57,500 bases of DNA from Symbiodinium natans (GCA_905221605.1 CAJNDS010000080.1:788955-846454); one strand, 5' to 3'; shown: positions 32,238-43,400, numbered from the stretch's first letter. Notes: a model not told the origin generated them from the letters alone. Program-made: numbers and translations.

Positions 32238-32689
32238 TGGTGAGGGGAGGAAGACCTGGAGCTTGTCGAGGCCGCCCCGGAGAGTGAGGTCATGGAAGGC
32301 TTGGAAGGCTGAGGCCTCCTGCGGTTCAGGGTTTAGGGTTTAGGGTTGAGGGTTTAGGGTTTAGGGGGTTTAGGGGGTTTAGGGGGTTTAGGGGGTTTAA
32401 GGGGTTTAGGGGTTTCGGGGTTTTGGGGTTTGGGGGTGTAGGGGTTGCAGGGGTTTAGGGGTTTAGGGGTTTAGGGGTTTGGGGGTTTGGGGGTTTGGGG
32501 GTTGCAGGGGTTGCAGGGGTTGCAGGGGTTTAGGGGTTTAGGGGTTTAAGGGTTTAGGGGTTTAGGGGTTGAGGGGTTGAGGGGTTTAGGGGTTTAGGGG
32601 TTTAGGGGTTTCGGGGTTTAGGGGTTTAGGGGTTTAGGGGTTTAGCCCTCTGCCATTCCCCCCCCCCCCCCCCCCCCCCCCCCCTCCCT

Positions 32690-33555
32690 CCTTCTTGTGT
32701 TGGCTCTTCGAACAATCTACAAGAGACCTGCACAATCCCACACCACAACTCAACTCTCTCTTTTCTCTCTCTTTCTCTCCACTTCTCCTCTCTTCTCTCT
32801 CTTTCCTTTCTTCTCCCTTTCTCCTTCTCCCTTTCTCCCTTTCACTCTTTCACTCTTTCACTCTTTCACTCTTTCACTCTTTCACTCTTTCACTCTTTCA
32901 CTCTTTCACTCTTTCACTCTTTCACTCTTTCACTCTTTCACTCTTTCACTCTTTCACTCTTTCACTCTTTCACTCTTTCACTCTTTCACTCTTTCACTCT
33001 TTCACTCTTTCACTCTTTCACTCTTTCACTCTTTCACTCTTTCACTCTTTCACTCTTTCACTCTTTCACTCTTTCACTCTTTCACTCTTTCACTCTTTCA
33101 CTCTTTCACTCTTTCACTCTTTCACTCTTTCACTCTTTCACTCTTTCACTCTTTCACTCTTTCACTCTTTCACTCTTTCACTCTTTCACTCTTTCACTCT
33201 TTCACTCTTTCACTCGTTCACTCTTTCACTCTTTCACTCTTTCACTCTTTCACTCTTTCACTCTTTCACTCTTTCACTCTTTCACTCTTTCACTCTTTCA
33301 CTCTTTCACTCTTTCACTTTCTCACTCTTTCACTCTTTCACACTTTCACTCTTTCACTCTTTCACTCTTTCACTCTTTCACTCTTTCACTCTTTCACTCT
33401 TTCACTCTTTCACTCTTTCACTCTTTCACTCTTTCACTCTTTCACTCTTTCACTCTTTCACTCTTTCACTTTCTCACTCTTTCACTCTCTCGCTCTTTCA
33501 CTCTTTCACTTTCTCACTCTTTCACTCTCTCGCTCTTTCACTCTTTCACTTTTTT
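32690..33555 (+). repeat. (CACTCTTT)n satellite with CT-rich lead-in
   Basis: About 150 bp of CTCTC/CTTTCT-rich DNA leads into roughly 85-90 nearly perfect 8-bp units from about 32841 to 33550. Rare unit variants (CACTCGTT, CACTTTCT, CACTCTCT) cluster toward the right end. The three open frames of up to 401 codons through it are translations of the octamer (8 bp gives an eight-residue protein period) and should not be called genes. Confidence 0.95.
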
Positions 33556-33579
33556 CAGTTCGTTCAGTGTGTCCGTGTG

Positions 33580-33620
33580 AAAGAGAGGGAGAGAGAGAGA
33601 GAGAGGGAGAGATAGAGAAT
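33580..33620 (+). repeat. GAGA purine tract
   Basis: A GA-dinucleotide run of about 40 bp directly follows the pyrimidine-rich satellite and so has the opposite strand bias. Confidence 0.85.
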
Positions 33621-34275
33621 GATTTGAAGCTTCTTCCTCAACAAACTCCGCAACTGCCAGGAGGCCATGAAATCCGTTGTTCCCAGATGGATTTTCGACA
33701 GTTGCACCAGGGCTTCCCAGCCTGTACCTTCAGGAACAGTGACCTGACCTTCAACAAGCTGAAGCCAATAAAGCAGTCTCTACTCCAGTGCAACCCAACA
33801 CATATCTCTGTGCAATGTCCCTCCTCCTGCGCTTTCGGTGCTTGCGAAGCTTCACCACAGCTTTCTCCGCAGACAGCCTGTGTCCAGGTCAGACAGGCTT
33901 AGGGCCTTTCAATGGTGCTATTCTTCTGCTGCTGTCGCTGCCCATGAAGTTCAATAGGGTCTTGCTGGGGGTTCGGTGAGCACTATCGCCCTAAACCTGT
34001 CCGAATGAATTGAGCCGACCATGGACCAAAGACGAAACAAGAAAGACAAGCAAACCAGGAAACTTCATGTGGTGAACCCAGCTATGGAGATTGATCTATC
34101 TTGTGGGAGGGGGACGTGGGGAGCAGATGGTGGATGTCGTAAAACTGACCGCAAAAAGGCCAAAAATAAATATTTGGGCACACCCAACACCCCCCAACCC
34201 TTTCATCTCAAGCCCTCAGCTTCTTCGCTTCCAGGAACTCCCAAACCTCAAACCTCATCTTGTTAGGAAACTTAA
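33621..34275. other. Spacer, about 655 bp, no confident gene
   Basis: One frame stays open for about 95 codons past the satellite (to 33902) and others follow at 33788-33979, 34021-34266 and 34091-34324. None has a recognisable motif. CTTTCTCCGCAG at about 33862 resembles a splice acceptor, so an exon remnant is possible but unsupported. Confidence 0.4.
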
Positions 34276-34818
34276 ACGCTCAACCCTAAACCGAAGTCCC
34301 TACACCCTGAACCTTGAACCCTAAACCCTAAACCCTAAACCCTAAACCCTAAACCCTAAACCCTAAACCCTAAACCCTAAACCCTAAACCCTAAACCCTA
34401 AACCCTAAACCCTAAACCCTAAACCCTACGCCTCCTGGAAGAGGGCCAACGTCTGGGCCAGGTTTCCGAGCAGCTGCCAGTCCGCGAAGAGCAGGAGCTG
34501 GCCAAGCCTGGGTTGTAGGCCCTAAACCCTAAACCCTAAACCCTAAACCCTAAACCCTCAACCCTAAACCCTAAACCCTAAACCCTAAACCCTAAACCCT
34601 AAACCCCTAAAACCCCTAAAACCCCCTAAAACCCCTAAAGCCCCTAAAACCCCTAAAACCCCTAAAACCCCTAAACCCCTAATTCCCGAAACCCTAACCC
34701 CTAAACCCCTAAACCCCTAAACCCCTAAACCCCTAAACCCCTAAACCCCTAATTCCCTCAATTCCCGAAACCCTAACCCCTAAACCCTGAACCCTAAATA
34801 AACCCTAAACCCTAAACC

Positions 34819-34850
<32 letters not shown>

Positions 34851-35330
34851 ACCCTAAACCCTAAACCCTAAAAATAACCCCTACAACCCCTAATTCCCTA
34901 AACCCGAAACCCTAACCCCTAAACCCCTAATTCCCTGAACCCCTAAACCCCTAATTCCCCTAAACTCCTAAAACCCCTAACCCCCAAACCCCTAAACCCC
35001 TTATTCCCTAAACTCCTAAACCCCTAAAACCCCTAAACCCCTAAAACCCCTAAACCCCTAAAACCCCTAAACCCTAAACCCTAAAACCCTAGCTCCGAAA
35101 CGTCCTGAAAACCGCATCCGTGCAAGAGTGCCGAGCTTCTGGAACTTCACTTCAGTGGCATGGTCCTGGAGGGGGGGGTGGGGGTTAGGGTTAGGGTTTA
35201 GGGTTTAGGGTTTAGGGTTTAGGGTTTAGGGTTCAGGGTTTAGGGTTCAGGGTTCAGGGTTTAGGGTTTAGGGTTTGGGGTTTAGGGTTATTTAGGGTTC
35301 AGGGTTTAGGGTTTAGGGTTTAGGGTTAAG

Positions 35331-35416
35331 GGTTAAGGGTTAAGGGTTAAGGGTTAAGGGTTAAGGGTTAAGGGTTAAGGGTTAAGGGTTAAGGGTTAAG
35401 GGTTAAGGGTTAAGGG
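35331..35416 (+). repeat. TTAAGGG variant array
   Basis: About twelve uninterrupted TTAAGGG heptamers are sandwiched between normal TTTAGGG repeats on both sides. This indicates local amplification of one mutated unit. Confidence 0.9.
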
Positions 35417-36676
35417 TTTAGGGTTTAGGGTTTAGGGTTTAGGGTTTAGGGTTTAGGGTTTAGGGTTTAGGGTTTAGGGCATACTCTGTAGGAACATCAG
35501 GAGGATTTGTGCTGGAAGATGTGCTTTGAGAAGCTTGAAAGTCAGGGTGGGGGGCTCACCCTAAACCCTAAACCCTCAAGCCTCTGTAACCTGAAACTGG
35601 TCCAAAGTCAACAAGCCCACTCCTCGAATCTTTCCTTGAACACTCCTTGAAACTTTCCTCGAAACTTCCCCGGACCCGAACCCGTAAACATCTCAATAAA
35701 GTAAATCCTAAACCCTAAACCCTAAACCCTAAAAACCCTGAATCCTGACCCCTAACCAGCGCCTTCGTCATCTCCAGGCCGATGCCCTCTCCGCCCGACG
35801 GTGAGCCCAGCCACTTGAGCAGATAGACCTTCAACAAATTCAAGGTTAACCCTAAAACCTAAAACCTAAACCCGAAACCCTAAACCCTAAACCCCGAAAC
35901 CCTAAACCCTAAGAAACCCCACGAAGCTTTCGGGCCGGAGAAGTGGTCTTCTGCAGTTTAGGGCCTTAGGGTTTAGGGTTTTAGGGTTTGGGGTTCAGGG
36001 TTTAGGGTTTAGGGCTAGGGTTTTAGGGTTTGTGGTTCAGGTTTACGGGTTTCGGGTTTCGGGCTTAGGGAACTTCAAAAAGCGTCGCTCAATCACTACA
36101 ACCCCGAAAAGCTGCTCTTCGTAGGGAATCAGGGAAGTTTGGTACCTTATCAGACTCCCTTGAAGGGCTTTGATAGCTGTTCGAGAAGGTAACCCTAAAC
36201 CCTAAACCCTAAACCCTAAACCCTAAACCCTAAACCCTAAACCCTAAACCCTAACCCTAAACCCTAAACCCTAAACCCTAAACCCTAAACCCTAAACCCT
36301 AAACCCTAAACCCTAAACCCTAAACCTAAACCCTAAACCCTAAACCCTAAACCCTAAACCCTAAACCCCAACTCCCAATCCCCCAAGCCACCAGAAAGGC
36401 TGGGGGTTCCAAAAGCGAGGCAACCTTACCCTAAACCTGAAGTTAAACCCTAAGCCCTAAACCCTAAACCCTAAACCCTGAACCCTGAACCCTGAACCCT
36501 AAACTCTAAACCCTCACCTCGTGCTGGGCGTCCGTGAGGAGTAAATGCTGGAGATGGTACCCGGCGTGCTGGAAGGACTCCTCCGGCGACTCCCCAGCCT
36601 GGTTTCAGGTCGCTCGTCATATGGGGGTTTGGGGTTTAGGGTTTAGGGTTTAGGGTTTAGGGTTTAGGGTTTAGGG

Positions 36677-36834
36677 GTGGGGGGGGGGGGGGGGGGGGTG
36701 GGGGGGGGGGTGGGGGGGGGGGTGGGGGGGGGGGTGGGGTGGGGGGGGGGGGGGGGGGTGGGGGGGGGGGGTGGGGGGGGGGGGGGTGGGGGGGGGGGGG
36801 GGGGGGGGGTGTGGGGGGGGGGGGTGGGGGGGGG
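36677..36834 (+). repeat. Poly-G tract with isolated T
   Basis: About 155 bp consist almost only of G, broken every 7-20 bases by a single T (once by an A near the end), next to a TTTAGGG array. Strong quadruplex potential is expected. Tract length may be inexact because such runs sequence poorly. Confidence 0.85.
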
Positions 36835-37618
36835 AGGTCTTAGGGCTTGCGGGTTTGGGGCTTAGGGTTCAGGGTTTAGGGTTTAGCGTTTAGGGTTTGG
36901 GGGTTCTTACTCGTATATTTAGACAGCGACCATAAGGTAATAGTATTACTTACTTCTCATGGCGCCCGCATGAGTCCCAAGCCTCATCTTGCGAAACCTC
37001 AAGATTCAAGGCCCTCCAGGGTTTAGGGTTCAGGGTTTAGGGTTTAGGGTTTAGGGTTTAGGGTTCAGGGTTCAGGGTTCAGGGTTCAGGGTTTACGGAA
37101 AAGGGTGTGGGGTTTAGGGTTCAGGGTTCAGGGATACAGTCGATGCTCCAAGCTGAGACTAGGCACTGTCAGCGTGTAGTTCAGCTGCTGGCAGCCGACA
37201 TCCAGCTCCGCGACGACCTCTGAGGTTTAGGGTCTAAGGTTTAGGGTTTAGGATTTATTTTTTAAGGGCGCTTAGCTCCTTTAGGGCGTTTAGGGCGTTT
37301 CGGGTTTAGGGCGTTCAGGGCATTTAGGGCGTTTAGGGTTTAGGGCGTTTAGGGCGTTCAGGGTTGAGGGATTAGCGTGGAAGATCACCTTCGGACTGAT
37401 GCTTTGGAGGGGTGTCGGGTTTGCCCTACACCCCCAAAATCCCCTCAAATCACCCCAAATCCTCCACAAAACAAAAAACAAAAAAATCTCCCCAAATCCC
37501 ACATCTTCCCCCAAAATCCCCTAAACCCTAAACCCTAAACCCTAAACCCTAAACCCTAAACCCTAAACCCTAAACCCTAAACCCTAAACCCTAAACCCTA
37601 AACCCTAAACCCCAAACC

Positions 37619-37655
37619 GCAGCAGCAGCAGCAGCAGCAGCAGCAGGTGGTGGTG
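37619..37655 (+). repeat. CAG triplet run followed by GTG triplets
   Basis: Eight to nine CAG units and then four GTG units lie between two C-rich telomere-like arrays. No reading frame of note passes through it. Confidence 0.85.
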
Positions 37656-38941
37656 GTAACCCTAAACCCTAAACCCTAAACCCTAAACCCAACAAGCAGG
37701 GCTGCGGCACCTCTTCGCCTCGCCCCTCGCGAGCACCCAGCCGCGTGCGCAGCAGGCGCACCGACAGTCCTCCCAGGTCGCGTTTAGGGTTTAGGGTTTA
37801 GGGTTTAGGGTTTAGGGTTTAGGGTTTAGGGGTTTAGGGTTTAGGGTTTAGGGTTTAGGGTTTAGGGTTTAGGGTTTAGGGTTTAGGGTTTAGGGTTTAG
37901 GGTTTAGGGTTTAGGGTTTAGGGGTGAAGGCTCAAGGGAGGCTCAGGGAAGCTTAGGGGGGCTACAGGGAGGTTGGATTAGGGATTAGCGCCCTGGCTTG
38001 GAACTGCGAACCTCTTGAACCAACAGCCCATCAGAACATCCCAAGCCCTCAACCCTAAACCCTCTAATCCCTGAACCCCAAACCCAAAACCCCAAACCCT
38101 AAACCCCAAACCCAGAACACCAAACCCCAAACCCAGAACACCAAACCCCAAACCCCAAAAACCCTCAAACCCTCAATCCTAAGCCCTAAACCCCAAACCC
38201 TGAACCCCTCTATCGTAAACCCCAGACCCCAAACACCAAACCCCAACAAAACCTCAACCCTACACGCTAAACCCGAAACCCTCAAACCCTAAACCCTAAA
38301 CCCTAAACCCCAAACCCTAAACCCCAAACCGCCCTAAACCCCCAAACACCACGGACCCTCGACAAGACCAAGGCAAGGCGCTCGACACGGTGACCTCGAT
38401 TGAGCAGGGGCTTGCGCTGGCTGCAGGCTCGCTCCTGCGCTTTGGGGGTGTCGGGTTTAGGGTTTAGGGTTTAGGGTTTAGGGTTTAGGGTTTCGGGTTT
38501 AGGGTTCAGGCTTTGGGATTTCGGGTTTCGGGTTTAGGGTTTAGGGTTCAGGCTTTGGAGTTTAGGGTTTCAGGTTTAGGGCGTTTAGGGGTCTTGGTTT
38601 AATTGGGTTCAGAGTTTCGGGTGTCGGGGTTGTCGGTTTTGGGGTGTTGGGGAATGGGGGTTGTGGCTGAGGGTTTGCTTTCGGTTTGGGGGCTTTGGGG
38701 CTTTAAGCGTTTCAGGATTCAGGGTCTAAGGGTTTGGGGTTTGCAGGTCCAACATTTCCGGGTTTAGGGTCTGGCGCTTCGGGTCTGGGGGAGAGTTCAT
38801 GGTCTTGAGCTCGACAGGTAGTACTTCTGGACATAGTAAGGGCAAAGGGAGGGACTCCGAGAAGAGACCCTTAATCTCATTCCCCTATATAACTATCTAT
38901 ATATATATATGTATATATATATATGTATATACCTTATATAG

Positions 38942-39030
38942 TCCCTATATACCTAAGTAGCCCCTAAATGACCCCCAAGGTCCTTGAAAAGGGTCCCTCC
39001 TTTAGTCCCTTGAGACAATAGGATCCAGGG
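38942..39030 (+). repeat. Dispersed repeat, second copy
   Basis: This is related to 19054-19152 through the GTCCCTATATACCTAAGTAG start and the AGTCCCTTGAG end. The upstream TCATTCCCC word also matches 18950-18960. In this copy a TA microsatellite, and in the other a telomere-like array, occupies the place between the two matching parts. Confidence 0.7.
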
Positions 39031-39530
39031 GGCGCTGGTGGAAAATTTCGGGGGCCATCCCCTGGCTTTCTCGCGTCAACACAGGCCGTGCCCTGAAATT
39101 TGGTGGGGATCCCTACATTGCGAACGAACCCCCCCGCCAAAAGAATAAAAATGAAAAACACAGACGCACAGGTCGTGGGGAGCTCGACGCCCAGTTTAGG
39201 GTTTAGGGCTTAGGGCTTCGGGTACCCTGCGCCCTTAAAACCCCAAACTCACGGCAAAAACAATGCAGCAGCGGACGTTCGAAGGGTGGTAGTTTGAAAG
39301 GCCCCAAAATTGTACATGAATGGGTCCCTACATGAAACCCCGAGCCCCCAAACCCTAAAACCCCGACAAACCCTAAACCCTGACAGGCCTAAACGCTAGA
39401 AAACCCTAGACCCTCAACCCTAATACCACAAGAAATCCCAAAACCCTCAAAACCCTAAACTGCCACCCAAAAATCCACTCCCTAAATCCTCAACCCCCCA
39501 AACCCTAAAAACCCCAAACCCTCAAACCCC

Positions 39531-39658
39531 CAAAAACCCCAAAACCCCAAAACCCCAAAACCCCAAAACCCCAAAACCCCAAAACCCCAAAACCCCAAAC
39601 ATCCGCAAACCCTGAACCCTCAAGAACATTCTGAGGCCGGCTTTTGCGTTATTTGGCG
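39531..39658 (-). repeat. Inverted dispersed copy of 31.65-31.76 kb, with AAAACCCC array
   Basis: 39531-39598 is a pure AAAACCCC octamer array. 39599-39658, read on the minus strand, matches 31649-31715 closely (AAATAACGCAAAAGCCGGCC is shared), differing mainly by one extra telomere-like unit in the 31-kb copy. Array and spacer were therefore duplicated together. Confidence 0.8.
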
Positions 39659-39770
39659 GTTTAAACCCTAAACCCTAAACCCTAAACCCTAAACCCTAAA
39701 CCCTAAACCCTAAACCCTAAACCCTAAACCCTGAACCCTAAACCCTAAACCCTAAACCCTAAACCCTAAA

Positions 39771-40081
39771 CTGAGTGAGCCCGGGGCCGTCGAGCAGGGC
39801 GAACGCACCGAAGCCGGCAGGCGAGGTAGCTCCGGAGCCAGAAGCCCTCCGGCGGGCGACGGAGCTCCAGTCCCGCAGGCAGCTGCGGGCTGCGCGGTGG
39901 ACCCGGCAGGTCGAGAAACCCGTCAGGTCGCCCTAGAATGAGATACCCCAAACCTTGTTGGGTAAAACGCAGCAACCTCCTTTTGTGAGGTCTCTCAGGG
40001 CCCCGCCCAGAGGAGCCCCACCCAGCCGTGGTCGTTATTCGTGGACCAGAGGAACCCAGAGCCTGTCCAGGCAGGCAGCCC
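39771..40081. other. Spacer, about 310 bp, GC-rich, no gene seen
   Basis: Overlapping frames of 60-80 codons occur on both strands, as expected of GC-rich DNA; none has a recognisable motif. I count no ACTG here, in contrast to the element that follows. Confidence 0.45.
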
Positions 40082-40188
40082 AGCCATTTTCCTCGTATTG
40101 GCCTCAGAGGAGCCCCCCGGGAGGCCCCGGCCTGGGCCCCTGCCTGGAAGGCCCGCTCTGGAGGCCCCTGCCTGGGAGGCCCCTGGGA
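40082..40188 (+). repeat. GC-rich minisatellite (GGAGGCCCCTGCCT-like), left part
   Basis: Degenerate units of about 14-15 bp are rich in CCTGGGAGGCCCC. The same repeat resumes at 48815 on the other side of the retrotransposon, so this minisatellite is the insertion target. Confidence 0.8.
40184..40188 (+). repeat. Target site duplication, left
   Basis: TGGGA directly precedes the TG of the 5' LTR and is repeated exactly at 48815-48819. Five bases is the usual Ty1/copia duplication length. Confidence 0.88.
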
Positions 40189-40364
40189 TGTTAGAATACA
40201 CTGTTCCCTCTAGAGCCCTGGCAGTATTCACTGCCTGATCTGACCAAAGCTGTCGTCACTGCTTTGGCTCAAGTGCTGAAACAAGTGTGACTGATGAATT
40301 GCTCACTGCTGTGAATGTTGTGATACCTGAAAGTGTATCCCAAACTGCTCCATTGAACTTTTCA
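40189..40364 (+). repeat. 5' long terminal repeat, 176 bp
   Basis: It begins TGTTAGAATACACTG and ends AACTTTTCA, the canonical TG...CA. It should contain the element promoter, the R region and the polyadenylation site, but I see no TATA box. Six ACTG motifs are present. TTTGGCTCAAG at 40263-40273 is identical to the last 11 nt of the dinoflagellate spliced leader as I remember it. Confidence 0.95.
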
Positions 40365-40376
40365 TGGTAGCGGAGC
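40365..40376 (+). other. Primer binding site, initiator tRNA-Met type
   Basis: TGGTAGCGGAGC starts directly after the LTR. It agrees at 10 of 12 positions with the usual Ty1/copia site TGGTATCAGAGC, which is complementary to the 3' end of initiator tRNA-Met. Assignment to that tRNA rests on family knowledge; the host tRNA is not in this window. Confidence 0.8.
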
Positions 40377-40380
40377 ACAC

Positions 40381-40396
40381 TGGTGAGAACCAGGTG
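40381..40396 (+). promoter_or_regulatory. Possible 5' splice donors in the leader
   Basis: TG|GTGAGA (GT at 40383-40384) and CAG|GTGCCC (GT at 40394-40395) lie between the primer site and the ORF1 start. Either could act as the major donor for a spliced ORF3 RNA, as in retroviruses. This is suggested only by position and by the acceptor before ORF3. Confidence 0.35.
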
Positions 40397-40411
40397 CCCG
40401 AAACTGTTTGA

Positions 40412-43400
40412 ATGGCTTCACTAGGTTCTGCCCCTGAACTAAGAGGTCTCGGAGGTGAAGTGAAACTGTTTCCCCCACCGTCATTTGATGGGTCACTGGA
40501 TAAGTATGAGGATTGGAGCTGGCAAATGAAGAAGTACATAGGACTGTACAAGCCCGAAGCAAAGCTGCTCATGGATGCATGCGAGGTTCTAACTGAAGCT
40601 GTCACAGACGAACATGTGATCGACTGGAATCGAAGAACCGATGCGAGTCGAGACATGAAACTGATCGAGTTCAGTCGTCAACTGCTCTATCTGTTGGCAC
40701 AGTTAACCGAGGGAGCTGCGAGAGCGACTGTCAGACAAGAAGACACTGAGAATGGCTTCGAGGTATGGCGAAGACTGCATCAGCAGTTTTCACTGCCTAA
40801 CCGGTCCCAAGGACTGAATCTCCTCACCGAGATTCTGGATTTCAAACTGAGGCCTGACAACTTCGAAAATGATCTGGCTGATTTCATTGTACTGAAGAAT
40901 CGCCATGAGAAGGCGACTGGTGCCTTGGTTCAGGATGATTTACTGATCACGTTGTTCATTCGCAAGACGCAAGGAGCACTGCAACAGCATCTCAGACTGA
41001 ATGTCTCGCAGATACACACATGGAAAGATTTGCTGGCAACGATTCAGTCATACTACAAGAGTAGGCACTTAGTTTCAAGTACTGCAGGTACTGCAAGGAA
41101 TGATGGTCCAGTGCCGATGGATATCGGAGCACTGAAAGGTTGGTACAAAGGAAACTGGAAAGGAAAAGGAAAGAAAGGAAACTGGAAAGGAAAAGGAAAG
41201 GGCAAAAGCAAAGGAAAGAAAGGTTTCGGAACTGCGAAAGGATGGAAAGGAAAAGGAAGTGACAAAGGAAACTGGAAAGGAAAAGGAAAAGGAAAGAGCA
41301 AAGGAAAAGGAAAAGGAAAAGGAAATGGAAACGGATGTTTTATCTGTGGCTCGCAGGGCCACTGGAGCAAAGAATGCCCTCAAGCGAAAAATGTAGGAGC
41401 TGTCACTGAAGAATGGAATGAAGAAGAATGGAACGAAGAAGAGTGGAACGCCGACTGGAATGAGTACGAATGGTATGTTGGCGCAATAGGTGAGTATGAA
41501 GACTGGAGCTCATGGGATGAAGGCTGGTATGATGACTGGTCTGAAGGATCCTACTGGCAAGACGAATGGCAAGGACACTGGCATGAGCCAGCGCAGAGTT
41601 CCACAGCTGCGACAACTGCAGCGTCGACGGTCACGGTGACTGAGGTCACTGATGCTAAGGAGCCTGCTGGCACAGCTGCCGCTGTGTTCACTGAGGAACC
41701 CACCGAAGTGGATTCTCCGCGAGTTTCGAGGACTGCTGGGAGTTCTCGCACTGCTAGACCTGGCATTGTTCGCAATTTGTTCATAGCCTCACTGTTCTTG
41801 ATAGCGACAATGACCACTGGTCAACCTGTACTTCCGAATGAGTTACCCCGAAATGTTTCATCAGAAACTGCAGTTGAGCAGACAACAACACCTGTAGACA
41901 AGCTCACTGAGTTTCATCTGCAAGCTGGTGTAACTGACAGAAGCTGGATCTTGTTTGATTCTGGTGCTTCTGCTCACTGTTGTCCTGAGTGGTTTGCTGA
42001 TGATTACCCACTGCTTCCCCTGAATGATGATGCTCCGGCACTGCGAAGTATATCGGGTAAAACCCTGGAAATACTGGGTCGAAGAATCGTTCAGCTCGAC
42101 TGCAATGGTCATTCACTGTGCATCAATTTCTATGTGTGCAAGTCCATACCGTTCCCACTGGTTAGTGTGTCCAGATTACTGCTGCAAGGCTTCTGGACTG
42201 TCATGAGCAAAGATTTCATGGCATTGCTGACTGTGAATCAGGATCCTGTCCCGATAGTTCGGCAAGGTACACTGGTTTACCTCAATCCGACTGTGGTTCC
42301 ATACCACTGTGCTGAGGATGCCAAGCGATGTGTGAAAGATCTGCCGAAACTGTTACAGGAGAGCTTGAGCGAAGATGACATGGACATGCCACTGTCTGGA
42401 GTGTGTGATGTGCAAGACTGCAGCATTGATCATGTCTCCAAGATTTATGAATTGTTGGCTACTGCAGTAGACTGTTGGGAGTTAGATGAGCGAAATTTGA
42501 CATTGACGCGACATCATCACCGATGGCGCATGGGACTGTTCTCCCCAGAGCAGTGTCGTGATCTGCCTGTCCCACTGTCAAGATTCACTGGCGAAAGAGT
42601 AACCACCAAACTGTATGGAAGTGGAGTTTCGCCTGTCGAAGTGAGGGATGCTGATTTCCTCAAACTGGCAGACAAGACTGCACAGGACACTGTCCGCTGG
42701 AAAGGTAAGTGTGTTTTCAAACTGCGTTACAAACCTGAGTTGCGGCATCAGGGCAAACAGAGCCCCCGACTGCCCGCAGGCAAAACGAAATTCTTTGGTG
42801 GCGGTAAAACTGACCGCGTTCCGCCGCGCACTGGCGTGACAACCGCCCCGAACGCCCCTGGTCCCGCGGTCACTGCGTTTTCCCGCCCGCCCACCCCTTC
42901 TGCCACTGTTCCCGCCCGCCCGCCCCGCTCTAGGCCTGTTTCGAGCCGAGGAGGCGAGACTGCGGAGGCTGATGCCTGCCTTTCGCGACTGCGAAGCCTA
43001 GTGTATCATGGGCCCGAAATGCAGGCTGAACTGGTTCGGCTCTTCAACAGTCCTGATCCTCTAACTGGTCAATCCAGAACGAGTGATTACTGGCTGAAGC
43101 TGCCAAGGTACTGGATTCGCATGTTACACACGCCTAGGAGCTGCGCCTTTCATCCTGAGGACTGCGCTACGGCCTTAGATGTGGAGAGAGTGTCAACTGA
43201 CCAGCTGTGGGCTGATCGTTACACTTACTTCACGACGTCGACTGATGAGTCTCGTATCGACACTGGCTTTCAGGATTTGTGGTCTGACATGATTGAAGCT
43301 GATGGAAGTGTCACGAAGTGTGAAGAACCGAGAGCTGATCTGGGTCATACCTGGACTGGCTACTGTCTGTTCGTTCCACTGGAAAGAGCACCAAACCTTG

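Larger units (their letters stand above)
28671..32645. repeat. Telomere-like mosaic, segment I
   Basis: C-rich arrays lie at about 28671-28803, 29171-29282 (14 or so CCCTGAAA octamers), 29283-29490 (changing to CCCTATAAA and CCCTACAAA variants), 29631-29680, 30816-31110, 31526-31620, 31954-32050 and 32105-32206. G-rich arrays lie at about 28935-29092, 30266-30375, 30506-30620, 31212-31428, 31684-31875 and 32321-32645 (TTTAGGGG octamers). The spacer 29681-30060 (about 380 bp) has an 85-codon frame with no recognisable motif. A run of about 26 C follows at 32658-32684. Confidence 0.9.
34276..39770. repeat. Telomere-like mosaic, segment J
   Basis: C-rich arrays lie at about 34276-34425, 34519-35090 (octamers mixed with AATTCCC words), 35701-35750, 35849-35912, 36191-36370, 36429-36510, 37516-37618, 37657-37690, 38046-38340, 39336-39620 and 39661-39770. 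G-rich arrays lie at about 35183-35480, 35955-36072, 36623-36676, 36838-36905, 37019-37135, 37224-37375 (with GCGTTTA inserts), 37781-37925 and 38456-38590 with a decayed tail to 38780. Spacers are mostly 40-160 bp; the one at 38781-39190 holds a TA microsatellite and a dispersed repeat. No gene is recognised. Confidence 0.9.

Noticed and set aside
32695-33902. Open frames of 306 and 401 codons
   Set aside because: They are translations of the CACTCTTT octamer with short non-repeat tails; no protein family and no codon structure beyond the repeat.
33788-34324. Possible exon cluster after the satellite
   Set aside because: Short frames without motifs; one acceptor-like word alone does not support a gene.
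41053-41383. Minus-strand frames of about 105 codons rich in FPFPF / SFSFS
   Set aside because: Antisense shadows of the lysine-glycine tract in ORF1.
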